Notes under the pieces: model-generated
What the model was told of the DNA's origin: nothing
The model's database searches: none
The model's input: the letters and a program-made list of their open reading frames with translations, nothing else
Made by a program: the position numbers and the translations under genes
Assembly: GCA_039798265.1 (NCBI GenBank)
Contig: JBDKGH010000135.1
Coordinates: 1 to 18,278 of the forward strand
Length of the DNA stretch: 18,278 nt
Origin: JBDKGH01 sp039798265
Lineage (GTDB): Bacteria > Bacteroidota > Bacteroidia > Flavobacteriales_D > Sanyastnellaceae
Direction: 5' to 3'
Shown: piece by piece, positions 6,044 through 14,005 of the stretch
How positions within the stretch are numbered: the first letter of the stretch is position 1
Layout: each line of letters opens with the position of its first letter

Positions 6044-8203
6044 ATGAAAAGATACTCGATTCTAGGCTTGTTTCTTCTGTTCAATTTGCTCTCCATGGCT
6101 ATCAGTGCGCCGCGTGCCGACTTTGGTGCTCGCTTCTTAGAAGCCAACCAATTGATGGAAGAAAAGTTGTGGTTTCAAGCCATTAAAGAATGGCAAGCAC
6201 TGTTGGAATCAGATCCAAACAATGCCAACCTCAACTACAAGTTGGGCTATTGTTTATTGCAAACATCCAACGCAAAAACCGATGCGCTTTCTTACCTAGA
6301 AGCGGCCGTTTCTCGCAAGATTCAAAAAAATTACGATCCGTATGATCCAATGGAAAAGCGCGCTCCTATCGATGCGCTTTACTACTTGGCTCACGCGCAG
6401 CACTTGAATTATCAATTGGATAATGCGATTGCCACATTCGAAAAATTGAAACAATCGGTGAGCAAAAAACACCAGTTGTATGCCAAGGCTGACAGAGAGA
6501 TTATCATGTGTGAAGAGGCGAAAAAACAAGTAGCTAATCCACTGGATTATGTGATTACCAACGTTGGTCCGGTGATCAATGGAACGGGTAATGATTTTGC
6601 ACCGGTACTTTCCATTGACGAAAGCTCCATGTTCTTCACGAGCCGCCGCTTGCGTCCTGACTCTACGAATACTACCTTGATTGACATCGAAAGTCAAGAA
6701 TTCAAAGAGGACGTTTACGTTTCTTTCCGCGACCAAGACAACCAATGGACTACTCCTGAATTGCTGAACTTAAACTCAGAAGATCACGATGCTACGATGA
6801 GCGTAAGTCCAGATGGTCAAACGCTTTTTATCTACCGCGATAGTTTGAATGACGGCCGAATTCTGTATTCACGTTTGATCGGTGAAAGCTGGAGTGACCC
6901 TGCTAAGTTGGGAAGCGACATCAATTCACCGTATTGGGAAACTCACGCCACTATTTCTGCTGACGGTAACACTTTGATCTTCGTGTCTGATCGTCCGAAC
7001 GGACAAGGCGGACGTGATATGTATCGTTGCGTGAAATTACCGAATGGCGAATGGTCACGTGCTTTGAACATGGGCCCTGTGCTCAATACCAAGCAAGATG
7101 AGGATGCACCATTCTTAACTCCTGATGGTAAAACAATTTACTTCGCCTCTAACGGCCACAAAACCATGGGTGGCTTCGATTTGTTCTACTCACGCCTAGG
7201 GGCAGATGGTGAATGGACAGAACCACAAAACATGGGTTACCCACTCAACACGGTAGATGACGACGTGTTTTTCCAACCAATGGCCGATGGTCGCCGTGCA
7301 TACTACTCGTCTCAAAAGGATGGTGGTTACGGTATGAAAGATATTTACCTCGTAGATATGCCAATCACCAACGAAAGCCAATTGGCGGTTTTGAAAGGTT
7401 TCATCATTGGTGAGGAAGGAAAAGAACTTCCTGGTGATTTGAAAATTATGATCACCAACATGAAGTCTGGTGAAGTAGCGGAATACCGTCCTCGTTTGCG
7501 CGATGGTGGTTACTTAGCCATCCTTAACCCATGTACCGATTATCACATCGATTACATTCAGGGTACAGAGCGCATCAAACAAGACGACATCAAAGTACCT
7601 TGTGAAGGAAGCTTCTTGGAGTTGGAGCGTGAGGTTTACTTGATTCCTGTTAGCTTAACAAAAGGCGGCGCTGAAGCACCTCCAGTAGAAGAGCCAAAAG
7701 TGGAAGAACCGAAGAAAGAAGAGCCGGTAGCTCCTGTGGTGGAAGCTCCGAAAGAAGAGAAGAAAGAAGAATTGGGCTACGATCCTTCCAACCCTATCAA
7801 AACTCAATTTATTGAAGCGTTGGGCTATGCTGAGTTCTCTCGTTATTTTGTGTACGATTCAAAAGATTTTGGTGCGAAAGAAGTGAAATTCCAGTCGTTC
7901 TTAGGTGACGTGAAGAAGCTCATTGATCAAAAAGGAAAAGTAACGATCGTGGTGGAATCGAGCGCTTCTCGCGTGCCTTCTTCTAAGTTCAAAAACAATG
8001 AAGATTTGACCGCTTGGCGTAACAAATCTGCCGAGGAAATGATGACCACCGAGTTAGAAAAATTGGGCTTCAAAAAAGGCGTACACTTTAATTACGGCGA
8101 ACCAGTGAAGTTGGTGCAAGGAAAGGTTTATGAGAACGATGCTCAGAAAAACAAATCACTGTACGAACAATACCAATACATTAAGTTTAAAGTGGAAGGT
8201 TGA
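6044..8203 (+). CDS. TPR / PD40 beta-propeller / OmpA-like envelope protein
   Basis: This 719-residue exported protein starts with a signal peptide (MKRYSILGLFLLFNLLSMAI, cleavage near Ala22). There is no lipobox cysteine. TPR-like helices span about 34-160. Five WD40-like/PD40 blades follow at about 168-438; each has a D/E-x-A-rich strand and a DG-x-T-L/I-x-F motif, for example TPDGKTIYFAS and SADGNTLIFVSD. Next come a carboxypeptidase-regulatory-like beta domain (about 446-536), a Pro/Glu/Lys linker (about 543-580) and a C-terminal domain (about 590-719). This order is that of Bacteroidota periplasmic OmpA proteins, a group that includes the T9SS component PorE, which tether outer-membrane machinery to peptidoglycan. 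Here the C-terminal domain is divergent: the HTD peptidoglycan motif is replaced by SSASR, although WRNKSA may correspond to the conserved RA segment. It has its own promoter and terminator. The architecture is secure; binding to peptidoglycan is uncertain. Confidence 0.88.
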   Translation: MKRYSILGLFLLFNLLSMAISAPRADFGARFLEANQLMEEKLWFQAIKEWQALLESDPNNANLNYKLGYCLLQTSNAKTDALSYLEAAVSRKIQKNYDPYDPMEKRAPIDALYYLAHAQHLNYQLDNAIATFEKLKQSVSKKHQLYAKADREIIMCEEAKKQVANPLDYVITNVGPVINGTGNDFAPVLSIDESSMFFTSRRLRPDSTNTTLIDIESQEFKEDVYVSFRDQDNQWTTPELLNLNSEDHDATMSVSPDGQTLFIYRDSLNDGRILYSRLIGESWSDPAKLGSDINSPYWETHATISADGNTLIFVSDRPNGQGGRDMYRCVKLPNGEWSRALNMGPVLNTKQDEDAPFLTPDGKTIYFASNGHKTMGGFDLFYSRLGADGEWTEPQNMGYPLNTVDDDVFFQPMADGRRAYYSSQKDGGYGMKDIYLVDMPITNESQLAVLKGFIIGEEGKELPGDLKIMITNMKSGEVAEYRPRLRDGGYLAILNPCTDYHIDYIQGTERIKQDDIKVPCEGSFLELEREVYLIPVSLTKGGAEAPPVEEPKVEEPKKEEPVAPVVEAPKEEKKEELGYDPSNPIKTQFIEALGYAEFSRYFVYDSKDFGAKEVKFQSFLGDVKKLIDQKGKVTIVVESSASRVPSSKFKNNEDLTAWRNKSAEEMMTTELEKLGFKKGVHFNYGEPVKLVQGKVYENDAQKNKSLYEQYQYIKFKVEG

Positions 8204-8224
8204 TATTTTCCATCTCCATAAAAC

Positions 8225-8264
8225 AAGAAACCCCTCGGACACTCCCGTCCGGGGGTTTCTTTTT
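8225..8264 (+). terminator. Intrinsic terminator after the TPR/PD40/OmpA-like gene
   Basis: AAGAAACCCC-T-CGGAC (8225-8240) pairs with GTCCGGGGGTTTCTT (8247-8261), with one bulged T and a 6-base loop. Five T's (8260-8264) follow. It begins about 20 bases after the stop codon. Confidence 0.9.
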
Positions 8265-8273
8265 GCTACCCTT

Positions 8274-8296
8274 GGCCGGTGTGTTGAGCACCGGCC
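8274..8296. other. GC-rich hairpin upstream of the exonuclease gene
   Basis: GGCCGGTG (8274-8281) and CACCGGCC (8289-8296) form a perfect 8-bp stem around a 7-base loop. No T-tract follows on the plus strand, so it is not a standard terminator. It sits 9 bases beyond the OmpA-gene terminator and about 54 bases before the exonuclease start. It could be a backup 3'-end structure or part of the next gene's leader. No convincing promoter was found between it and the ATG. Confidence 0.6.
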
Positions 8297-8350
8297 GCTA
8301 CTCTGTAAATTAGAAACGACAGCATTCGATAAATATTTTAAAAACAAGAA

Positions 8351-9175
8351 ATGAAACTGCACCTCAAAAGACCACTCGCATTTTTCGATTTAGAAACAAC
8401 AGGAACGGACGTGGGTAGAGATCGAATCGTTGAAATTGCGATCGTAAAAGTGATGCCCGATGGTCAGGTGCACACATTGCCTTCATCACCCGGAAAAGAA
8501 AATCGATTTTTAATTAATCCCGAAATGCCTATTCCCATCGAATCATCGATGGTGCACGGTATTTATGACGCTGATGTGGTAAATGCTCCGACCTTTAAGG
8601 AAGCAGGAACAAAGCTGTTTAAGTTCTTATTCGATTGTGATTTGGCGGGATTCAACTCCAACAAATTTGACATTCCCTTGCTTGCAGAAGAATTTTTACG
8701 CGCCGAAATTGACTTCAGCTTAGAGGGCAGACTCATGATAGACGCGCAAGTTATTTTCCACATGATGGAGCCGCGTTCATTAAAAGCAGCGTACAAATTT
8801 TACTGCGGAAAATCGCTTGACGATGCGCACGAAGCTCTTCCCGACGCCATGGCAACCATGGAAGTGTTAGAAGCGATGCTCGATCGCTACGAAGGCGTTG
8901 AGCTCATCGATTCAAAAGGAAATATCTCTGTGCCCGTGGTGAACGATATGGAAAAAATACACACCCTTTGCGAGCGTCGCAAGAAGGCCGATTTAGCGGG
9001 GCATTTGGTGTACAACGATCATGATCAAGTAGTATTCAACTTCGGTAAGTATAAAGGCGTTACAGTAGAGGATGTATTTAAAAAAGACGCTGGTTATTTC
9101 AGCTGGATGATGAATGCAGAGTTCCCGCTTTACACGAAAAAGGTACTAGCCGAATTGCGCAACAAACCTCAGTAA
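8351..9175 (+). CDS. DEDDh 3'-5' exonuclease with ExoX-like C-terminal domain
   Basis: This 274-residue protein belongs to the DnaQ-like (RNase T / epsilon subunit) exonuclease superfamily. It would remove nucleotides from 3' ends of DNA or RNA using two metal ions. The motifs are complete: ExoI FFDLETTGT (Asp13, Glu15), ExoII NSNKFDIPLL (Asp107) and ExoIII HEALPDAMAT (His160, Asp165), which is the DEDDh type. After residue 200 a short module, NFGKYKGVTVEDVFKKDAGY followed by FSWMM (about 230-254), resembles the C-terminal domain of exodeoxyribonuclease X. The protein is thus a stand-alone nuclease, not a polymerase domain. The glycosyltransferase gene starts 17 bases after the stop, so the two may share a transcript although no functional link is apparent. 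A repair role is inferred from the family. Confidence 0.9.
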   Translation: MKLHLKRPLAFFDLETTGTDVGRDRIVEIAIVKVMPDGQVHTLPSSPGKENRFLINPEMPIPIESSMVHGIYDADVVNAPTFKEAGTKLFKFLFDCDLAGFNSNKFDIPLLAEEFLRAEIDFSLEGRLMIDAQVIFHMMEPRSLKAAYKFYCGKSLDDAHEALPDAMATMEVLEAMLDRYEGVELIDSKGNISVPVVNDMEKIHTLCERRKKADLAGHLVYNDHDQVVFNFGKYKGVTVEDVFKKDAGYFSWMMNAEFPLYTKKVLAELRNKPQ

Positions 9176-9192
9176 AAAGCGTTCGTTTGACC

Positions 9193-10308
9193 ATGTCTGC
9201 TAAGCATATCACTGTTCTTGTATCCAATGATCTGGAGTTTGATCAACGGGTAAAAAAGACCTGTGATACGTTGCTGAATATGGGCTTTCGCATCACCTTA
9301 GTGGGTCGTTTTTTACCCATTAGTAAACCTTTCGAAAGACCATATGAAATCAAACGATTCAAGTTGCCTTTTCACAGTGGTGTAGGTTTTTATCTGTGCC
9401 TTCAAGTGGCCTTGTTTTTTTATTTATGGCGAAAAAAAACAGATGTTATTCTGGCCAATGATTTAGATACTCTTTTGCCCGCTTACCTCGTTTCTAAATG
9501 GAGAAAAAAAGGGTTGGTTTATGATAGTCATGAATTGTTTACGGAAGCAGAAGGTCTCACGGGACATGAGATAAAAAGAGGCATTTGGCTGCGACTAGAA
9601 AAGTGGATACTGCCCAAACTTTCGAAAATGTACACGGTGAATAAAACCATCGCTGATATTTTTCAAAAGCAATATGGCATTCCATTAGGTGTAGTGCGAA
9701 ACATTGCCTTGCTCGAAACTGAATTGCCTGGATCCAATCGCAGGCAATTGAATTTACCCGAGGACAAATGCATTGTTCTACTTCAAGGAAGTTACATTGA
9801 TCCAGATCGAGGTGGGGAAGAAGCGGTGCTCAGCATGAAGCATCTGAATTGGGCGCACCTCTTAATCATTGGAAGTGGCCGGGCCGTGCCTAGTTTAAGG
9901 GCATTGGTGAAAAAAGAAGGACTTCATGACCGCGTTACGGTTTTAGACAAAATGCCTTTCCAGCAGTTGCGGGAATATACGGCCTGTGCAGATTTCGGGT
10001 TGTCGCTGGATAAACCGCTTCACTTGAATTACACGTATTCTTTGCCTAACAAAGTATTCGATTACATCCATTGCGGTGTGCCCATTATCGTGAGCGATTT
10101 GCCCGAGTTGCGCCGTTTGGTGGAGGAGCATGAAGTGGGTGTTATAGTAAAGGAAATGACACCAGAAGGTTTAGCGCAAACTATTAGCCTTGCTTTTCAT
10201 TCGGAAGATAAGATAAGGTGGAAAGAAAACTGCCTGAAAACGCGGCTGACTTTGAGTTGGCAAAATGAAAGTAAGGTCATAGAATCTTACTTCGAAGAGT
10301 ATCTCTAA
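9193..10308 (+). CDS. GT4-type glycosyltransferase
   Basis: This 371-residue GT-B fold enzyme is predicted to transfer a sugar from a nucleotide-sugar donor to an envelope glycan or other acceptor. The N-terminal half is acceptor-domain-like (ITVLVSNDLEFDQRVKK, then DVILANDLDTLLPAYL and VYDSHELFTE, all typical of GT4 enzymes). The C-terminal half has the nucleotide-binding parts VLLQGSYIDPDRGGEEAV (about 195-212), LLIIGSG and LPNKVFDYIHCGVPIIVSDL (about 284-303). A TTG at 9187 would add two residues; the ATG at 9193 is preferred. It lies 17 bases after the exonuclease and its TAA overlaps the stop of the minus-strand GT2 gene. There is no terminator at this convergence. Donor and acceptor are unknown. 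Confidence 0.88.
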   Translation: MSAKHITVLVSNDLEFDQRVKKTCDTLLNMGFRITLVGRFLPISKPFERPYEIKRFKLPFHSGVGFYLCLQVALFFYLWRKKTDVILANDLDTLLPAYLVSKWRKKGLVYDSHELFTEAEGLTGHEIKRGIWLRLEKWILPKLSKMYTVNKTIADIFQKQYGIPLGVVRNIALLETELPGSNRRQLNLPEDKCIVLLQGSYIDPDRGGEEAVLSMKHLNWAHLLIIGSGRAVPSLRALVKKEGLHDRVTVLDKMPFQQLREYTACADFGLSLDKPLHLNYTYSLPNKVFDYIHCGVPIIVSDLPELRRLVEEHEVGVIVKEMTPEGLAQTISLAFHSEDKIRWKENCLKTRLTLSWQNESKVIESYFEEYL

Positions 10309-11039
10309 TTGCCTATTTTTTTCAAGAAAAACTTAATCGGTATCCAGATGGCATTGGCGATTAAATAGAAAAAGGGAAGTCGCTCTTTTTTGATCGCCCA
10401 TTCTTCTTTGTATAGTTCGCGAGCAAATTGCTTCGATAATCCCTGCGCTTCACAAAGGGCCACTGTGCAATTCACCTCTACCGAATTCACTTCATAATAG
10501 AGTAGGTGCAAATGGAAGTCATAATCTGCCAAAACCTTAAACTGTATGCGGAAACGGAAGGAATGAAAAAGCGAACGATGATAAAATACGCCTTGTTGAT
10601 GCAGCGAATTTTTCCAGTATAAGGTCCGATCAAATTTGCAATGATGAACAGAGGGAACAAAGCGATTGGTAGCCTCTTTGTTTTCTACCATCCCATAAAC
10701 GATATCCGTATCGTTATGCGCCGCTTTCATCATGGTAGAAACGACATGGCGAGAGGCGAGTTGGTCGTCAGCACCAAGTATGTAAATGTATTCGCCACGC
10801 GCTTGTGCAATGCCTTTGTTAATGGCATCATACACTCCTTTGTCTGCTTCAGAGGTCCAATAGAAAAGTTGATTGGAGTGATCGCGAATGATAGAAAGGG
10901 TAGCAGGGTTACTACCTCCATCGATGATCAGAACATCGATGTGGGCGTAGTCTTGTGAGAAAACACTGTGCAAACAGGCGTCGAGAGTGCGCTCAGCATT
11001 ATAGCAGGGAATGATGATACTGACGCGCGGAGAGCTCAT
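10305..11039 (-). CDS. GT2 family glycosyltransferase
   Basis: This 244-residue GT-A enzyme begins with VSIIIPCYNAERTLDACLHSVFSQ, the usual family-2 nucleotide-binding strand. VLIIDGGS (Asp40) and EYIYILGADDQL (DxD-like Asp91-Asp92, metal and nucleotide-sugar binding) follow. The W-x-S-E-x-DKGVYDAINKGIAQARG block is typical of the GT2 subgroup that extends surface polysaccharides. The C-terminus (FYLIANAIWIPIKFFLKK) is an amphipathic or hydrophobic segment that could sit on the membrane. The start codon overlaps the ftsE-like stop by four bases (ATGA on the minus strand), so the two genes are co-transcribed and probably translationally coupled. The donor sugar cannot be told. Confidence 0.88.
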   Translation of the reverse strand: MSSPRVSIIIPCYNAERTLDACLHSVFSQDYAHIDVLIIDGGSNPATLSIIRDHSNQLFYWTSEADKGVYDAINKGIAQARGEYIYILGADDQLASRHVVSTMMKAAHNDTDIVYGMVENKEATNRFVPSVHHCKFDRTLYWKNSLHQQGVFYHRSLFHSFRFRIQFKVLADYDFHLHLLYYEVNSVEVNCTVALCEAQGLSKQFARELYKEEWAIKKERLPFFYLIANAIWIPIKFFLKKIGN

Positions 11040-11734
11040 TGCACAGAGGCGTGTATTTCAGTCATTTCTTTCACACTTCCATTATCGCATAGAATAATGC
11101 GGCTACTAAATTTTTGCATCGTCGCATAATCGTGCGATGCCATAAGTACCGTAGTGCCTGCTTGGCTGATAGCCAACAGCAGGTTCAAAATTTCTAAGCT
11201 TGTTTGTGGATCCAAATTTCCCGTAGGCTCATCAGCGAGTATAAGGTGAGGAGTATTGAGTAGAGCGCGAGCAATGGCCACGCGCTGCTGTTCACCGCCA
11301 CTTAACTCATGGGTGAATTTTTGTTGTTTTCCTTCGAGTTGTACAAGGTCTAATACACTCTGTATTCGACTTTCCATGGCGCGCTTATCTGTCCACCCAG
11401 TTGCGCGAAGTACAAATTCCAGATTGTCGTGCACGCTGCGATCTGTCAGCAATTCGAAGTCTTGAAATACGATGCCGAGCTTTCTTCGGAGATAAGGAAT
11501 TTCGCGCGTTTTCAATTTTTGCAAATCAAATCCGCAGCATTCTCCGGTACCTTTTTTTAGCGGGAGATCACCGTAGAGCGTTTTCAGCAAGCTACTTTTT
11601 CCACTACCTGTTCTACCGATGAGATAAATAAACTCTCCCGCATGAATGGAGATGTTTACATCGTGCAAAACCACATTACCGCCTTGGTGAATGTCGGCGT
11701 TGGAAAGTTGAATAACTACTTCAGATGAGCTCAT
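11036..11734 (-). CDS. ftsE: FtsE-like cell division ABC ATPase
   Basis: This 232-residue ABC ATPase resembles FtsE, which works with the membrane protein FtsX to activate cell-wall hydrolases at the division site. Motifs present are Walker A GRTGSGKSS (40-48), Q-loop Gln91 in GIVFQDFELL, signature LSGGEQQR (144-151), Walker B LILADEPTGNLD with Glu169, and switch His201 in MASHD. The GIVFQDFELLTDRSVHDN stretch is typical of FtsE rather than the related LolD/MacB ATPases, although this separation is not absolute. No ftsX is adjacent; instead a GT2 gene overlaps its end by four bases. A weak -7-like TAATTTCA (minus strand, 11756-11763) lies 21 bases upstream, with a TTG 24 bases further. The gene is insulated from the M16 operon by a strong terminator. 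Confidence 0.82.
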   Translation of the reverse strand: MSSSEVVIQLSNADIHQGGNVVLHDVNISIHAGEFIYLIGRTGSGKSSLLKTLYGDLPLKKGTGECCGFDLQKLKTREIPYLRRKLGIVFQDFELLTDRSVHDNLEFVLRATGWTDKRAMESRIQSVLDLVQLEGKQQKFTHELSGGEQQRVAIARALLNTPHLILADEPTGNLDPQTSLEILNLLLAISQAGTTVLMASHDYATMQKFSSRIILCDNGSVKEMTEIHASVQ

Positions 11735-11755
11735 AACGGGGTGTGATTAACGAGG

Positions 11756-11763
11756 TGAAATTA
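11756..11763 (-). promoter_or_regulatory. Weak -7-like element before ftsE
   Basis: On the minus strand TAATTTCA matches TAnnTTTG at 6 of 8 positions. A TTG (11788-11790) lies 24 bases upstream, slightly beyond the usual range. A promoter is required here because a terminator lies just upstream, but this exact site is uncertain. Confidence 0.28.
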
Positions 11764-11822
11764 GATCGTCTCACACAAGTATGAACGCAAGTATCATAGG
11801 TTTTATTAACCTCGATTTAATA

Positions 11823-11866
11823 AAAAGTCCCCCGATAAGGTGGCTTACCTTTCTCGGGGGACTTTT
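11823..11866 (-). terminator. Intrinsic terminator of the M16 peptidase operon
   Basis: AAAAGTCCCCCGA (11823-11835) and TCGGGGGACTTTT (11854-11866) form a perfect 13-bp stem. AAGGT (11837-11841) and ACCTT (11847-11851) can pair inside the loop. Read on the minus strand, the stem ends in a T-run, 20 bases after the M16 gene's stop. The plus-strand side is also T-rich. Confidence 0.9.
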
Positions 11867-11886
11867 CTTATAGAACGACCTTCGGA

Positions 11887-13971
11887 TTACTTGATCTTAA
11901 AGGCGTCTTTCGGGAATTTTGGTTTCAAATTAACAGCACTTACTTCCATAGAGAACTGCTGTCCATCTGCTACTTGTTTCATTTTTGAAGGGAATTTCAA
12001 GCCGTCGCCTACTGTTAAGTATTCTACATAAGTAGTCTCAGTAGTGGAAACAGCAGCATCTTCAGTAGTGGGCAAGGTTACGGTTACACTTTTCACGCGC
12101 AGGCCAGTGGCTACGTCGTAATACTCTGTGCTCGTTCCGTCTTTACGGGTAAATTCAACCACGTAAGCTTCTTTTCCATTAACGATATCAATACCGGTTG
12201 CTTTGGCTGTCATGCCATAACGATCGAGGTGAAGTTCAGCCAACAAGTCGGCTTGCATTTTTAAATTGTCGGCCATTGACTCGTCGCTGGGCTGTTTGGC
12301 ACCCATTTGATAAACGGCTACGTTAGTTCCGTCATACACTTGTTTCATCACATCTTGACCTTGCATATTGATCACCATGCTGAACTGTTTTTGACCTTTC
12401 ATGCGAGTGGTAACGTTCAAGCTCATTGGTCCCATTTTCATCGAACCGGTTTGCTCGTATGCTTTCACTTTAGCGAGTTTTTTCTCACCACCAATAGCAT
12501 TGATGTACCCGAGCAAAATAGTTTCAGCAGTTACTCCTGCTGGAAGTGGTTTTAATTCTTTATACGGTGTGCCATCTGGGTTGTAGGTGAGAATTTGTTT
12601 AGAGGGTGAAAAAACGCGGAGTTTTTCCATCACTTCTTTGTTCCCTACTACCGTAATATAAGCATTGCTTGGCTTGAGGTATTTCGCGGCAGCTGCTTGG
12701 ATATCTGCGGCAGTGATCGCATTTAATTTAGTGAGGTAGCTTTGATAGTAATCTTCTGGTAAGTTGTAGTGTTCTATGTTGTAAGCAAAATTGGCAATGG
12801 TTTGCGGACGCTCCAATGAACGCGCAAAGTTGCCTGTCATGATATTCTTTACCGTTTGAAGCGTGCTATCGGCAATCGGTTCTTTTACTAAACGATCCAA
12901 TTCATAGAGGAATTGAACAATAGCGCTATCTGTCACTTCATTTCTAACACTAGCACCAGCACTGAAGTAACCCACTACTTCGTCTGGAGCGATAGCAGAG
13001 TAAGCACCGTAAGTATAGGCTTTGTCTTCACGAAGGTTTTGCATCAAACGTGTTTGAAATCCGCTTCCTCCAAGTACGTTGTTCAGCATAGAGGCAACGA
13101 TGGCATCTTTTGAGCCTGGCAGAAGGTCAATGGGATAAGTAATGTCAATTACACTTTGCACCGCACCAGGCATGGCCACAAATACAGGTGTGTTTTCTTT
13201 CGGTGCTTTCGGCATGTTATATCTGCGTTTAGCAGAAACACCACCCTTCCAATTGCCAAAGTACTTCACTGCTTGTGCTTGCGCATTTTCTACTGTGATG
13301 TCACCTACGATAATCAAATAAGCAGAGCCTGGAGTGAAGTTCGAGTTGTAGTACGAAATCAAATCTTCACGGGTAATAGCATTCACACTTTCTTCGGTTG
13401 GGAATTCACCGTATGGATGGTCTTTGCCATATTTTACGATGTTTCCAATTTTATCAGAAATAGCGTTAGGATCTGTTTTTTCAGAAACTAAACCAGAAAG
13501 GGTTTGCTTTTTTAATTTGTCTAATTCGTCTTGAGGGAAGGTAGAGTTCAAGGTAACATCACTCAAGAGGTCGAGCAGGCGATCGCTGTGCTTTACCAAT
13601 CCACTAACGGAAACAGAATTGGCACTTGTGCTCAGGTTGGCACCGATGAAATCGACTTGTTGGTTAATGTCATTTTTAGTGCGTTTTTGTGTGCCCGAAC
13701 CTAATAGATCGCCAGCCATTTGAACAAAACCTGCATGCGATCCTTCAAGGGTAGGATCCACCGCAAGATTAATGGTGTAGCTCACACGAGGAAGTTTGTG
13801 GTTTTCTACCACAATTACTTTTAATCCATTGTCGAGTGTGAAGAGTTGGTATTTACCCAATTCAATTTGTGGCGCAACTTTCGGCGCGGGTGCTTTGCTG
13901 CGATCAACTTTTTGAGCATAGCTACTTACAGCGCTCAGCAGACAAAGGGTATATAGAATAATTTTTTTCAT
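11887..13971 (-). CDS. M16 peptidase-like subunit without zinc site, fused to a LolA-like domain
   Basis: This exported 694-residue protein begins with a signal peptide (MKKIILYTLCLLSAVSSYAQ). Two M16 (pitrilysin/processing-peptidase) domains span about 35-470. The zinc motif HxxEH is absent: the aligned segment (about 83-87) reads QMAGD, so this subunit should not cleave peptides alone. It does keep the C-domain motif LREDKAYTYGAYS with Arg314 and Tyr319/321, the Arg/Tyr pair that holds substrate in M16B enzymes. Residues about 482-694 form an extra beta-rich domain (AIGGEKKLAKVKAYEQTGSM ... EYYDVATGLRVK ... FKIK) resembling LolA-like lipoprotein carriers. The gene follows the zinc-bearing M16 gene by 34 bases and is closed by a terminator. 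A TTG at 14001 would add ten residues; the ATG at 13971 gives a clean signal peptide. Likely the non-catalytic half of a periplasmic heterodimer. Confidence 0.87.
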   Translation of the reverse strand: MKKIILYTLCLLSAVSSYAQKVDRSKAPAPKVAPQIELGKYQLFTLDNGLKVIVVENHKLPRVSYTINLAVDPTLEGSHAGFVQMAGDLLGSGTQKRTKNDINQQVDFIGANLSTSANSVSVSGLVKHSDRLLDLLSDVTLNSTFPQDELDKLKKQTLSGLVSEKTDPNAISDKIGNIVKYGKDHPYGEFPTEESVNAITREDLISYYNSNFTPGSAYLIIVGDITVENAQAQAVKYFGNWKGGVSAKRRYNMPKAPKENTPVFVAMPGAVQSVIDITYPIDLLPGSKDAIVASMLNNVLGGSGFQTRLMQNLREDKAYTYGAYSAIAPDEVVGYFSAGASVRNEVTDSAIVQFLYELDRLVKEPIADSTLQTVKNIMTGNFARSLERPQTIANFAYNIEHYNLPEDYYQSYLTKLNAITAADIQAAAAKYLKPSNAYITVVGNKEVMEKLRVFSPSKQILTYNPDGTPYKELKPLPAGVTAETILLGYINAIGGEKKLAKVKAYEQTGSMKMGPMSLNVTTRMKGQKQFSMVINMQGQDVMKQVYDGTNVAVYQMGAKQPSDESMADNLKMQADLLAELHLDRYGMTAKATGIDIVNGKEAYVVEFTRKDGTSTEYYDVATGLRVKSVTVTLPTTEDAAVSTTETTYVEYLTVGDGLKFPSKMKQVADGQQFSMEVSAVNLKPKFPKDAFKIK

Positions 13972-14005
13972 GTTTTCTGTAGAAAAATGGAAGTGTAACA
14001 AGGGA

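Noticed and set aside
11798..11812. Small palindrome AGGTT-N5-AACCT between the M16 terminator and ftsE
   Set aside because: Only five pairs, A/T-rich, and no link to a promoter element or gene start.
13972..14001. TTG start adding ten residues to the second M16 protein
   Set aside because: It would place a polar stretch before a normal signal peptide. The ATG at 13971 gives a standard N-terminus.
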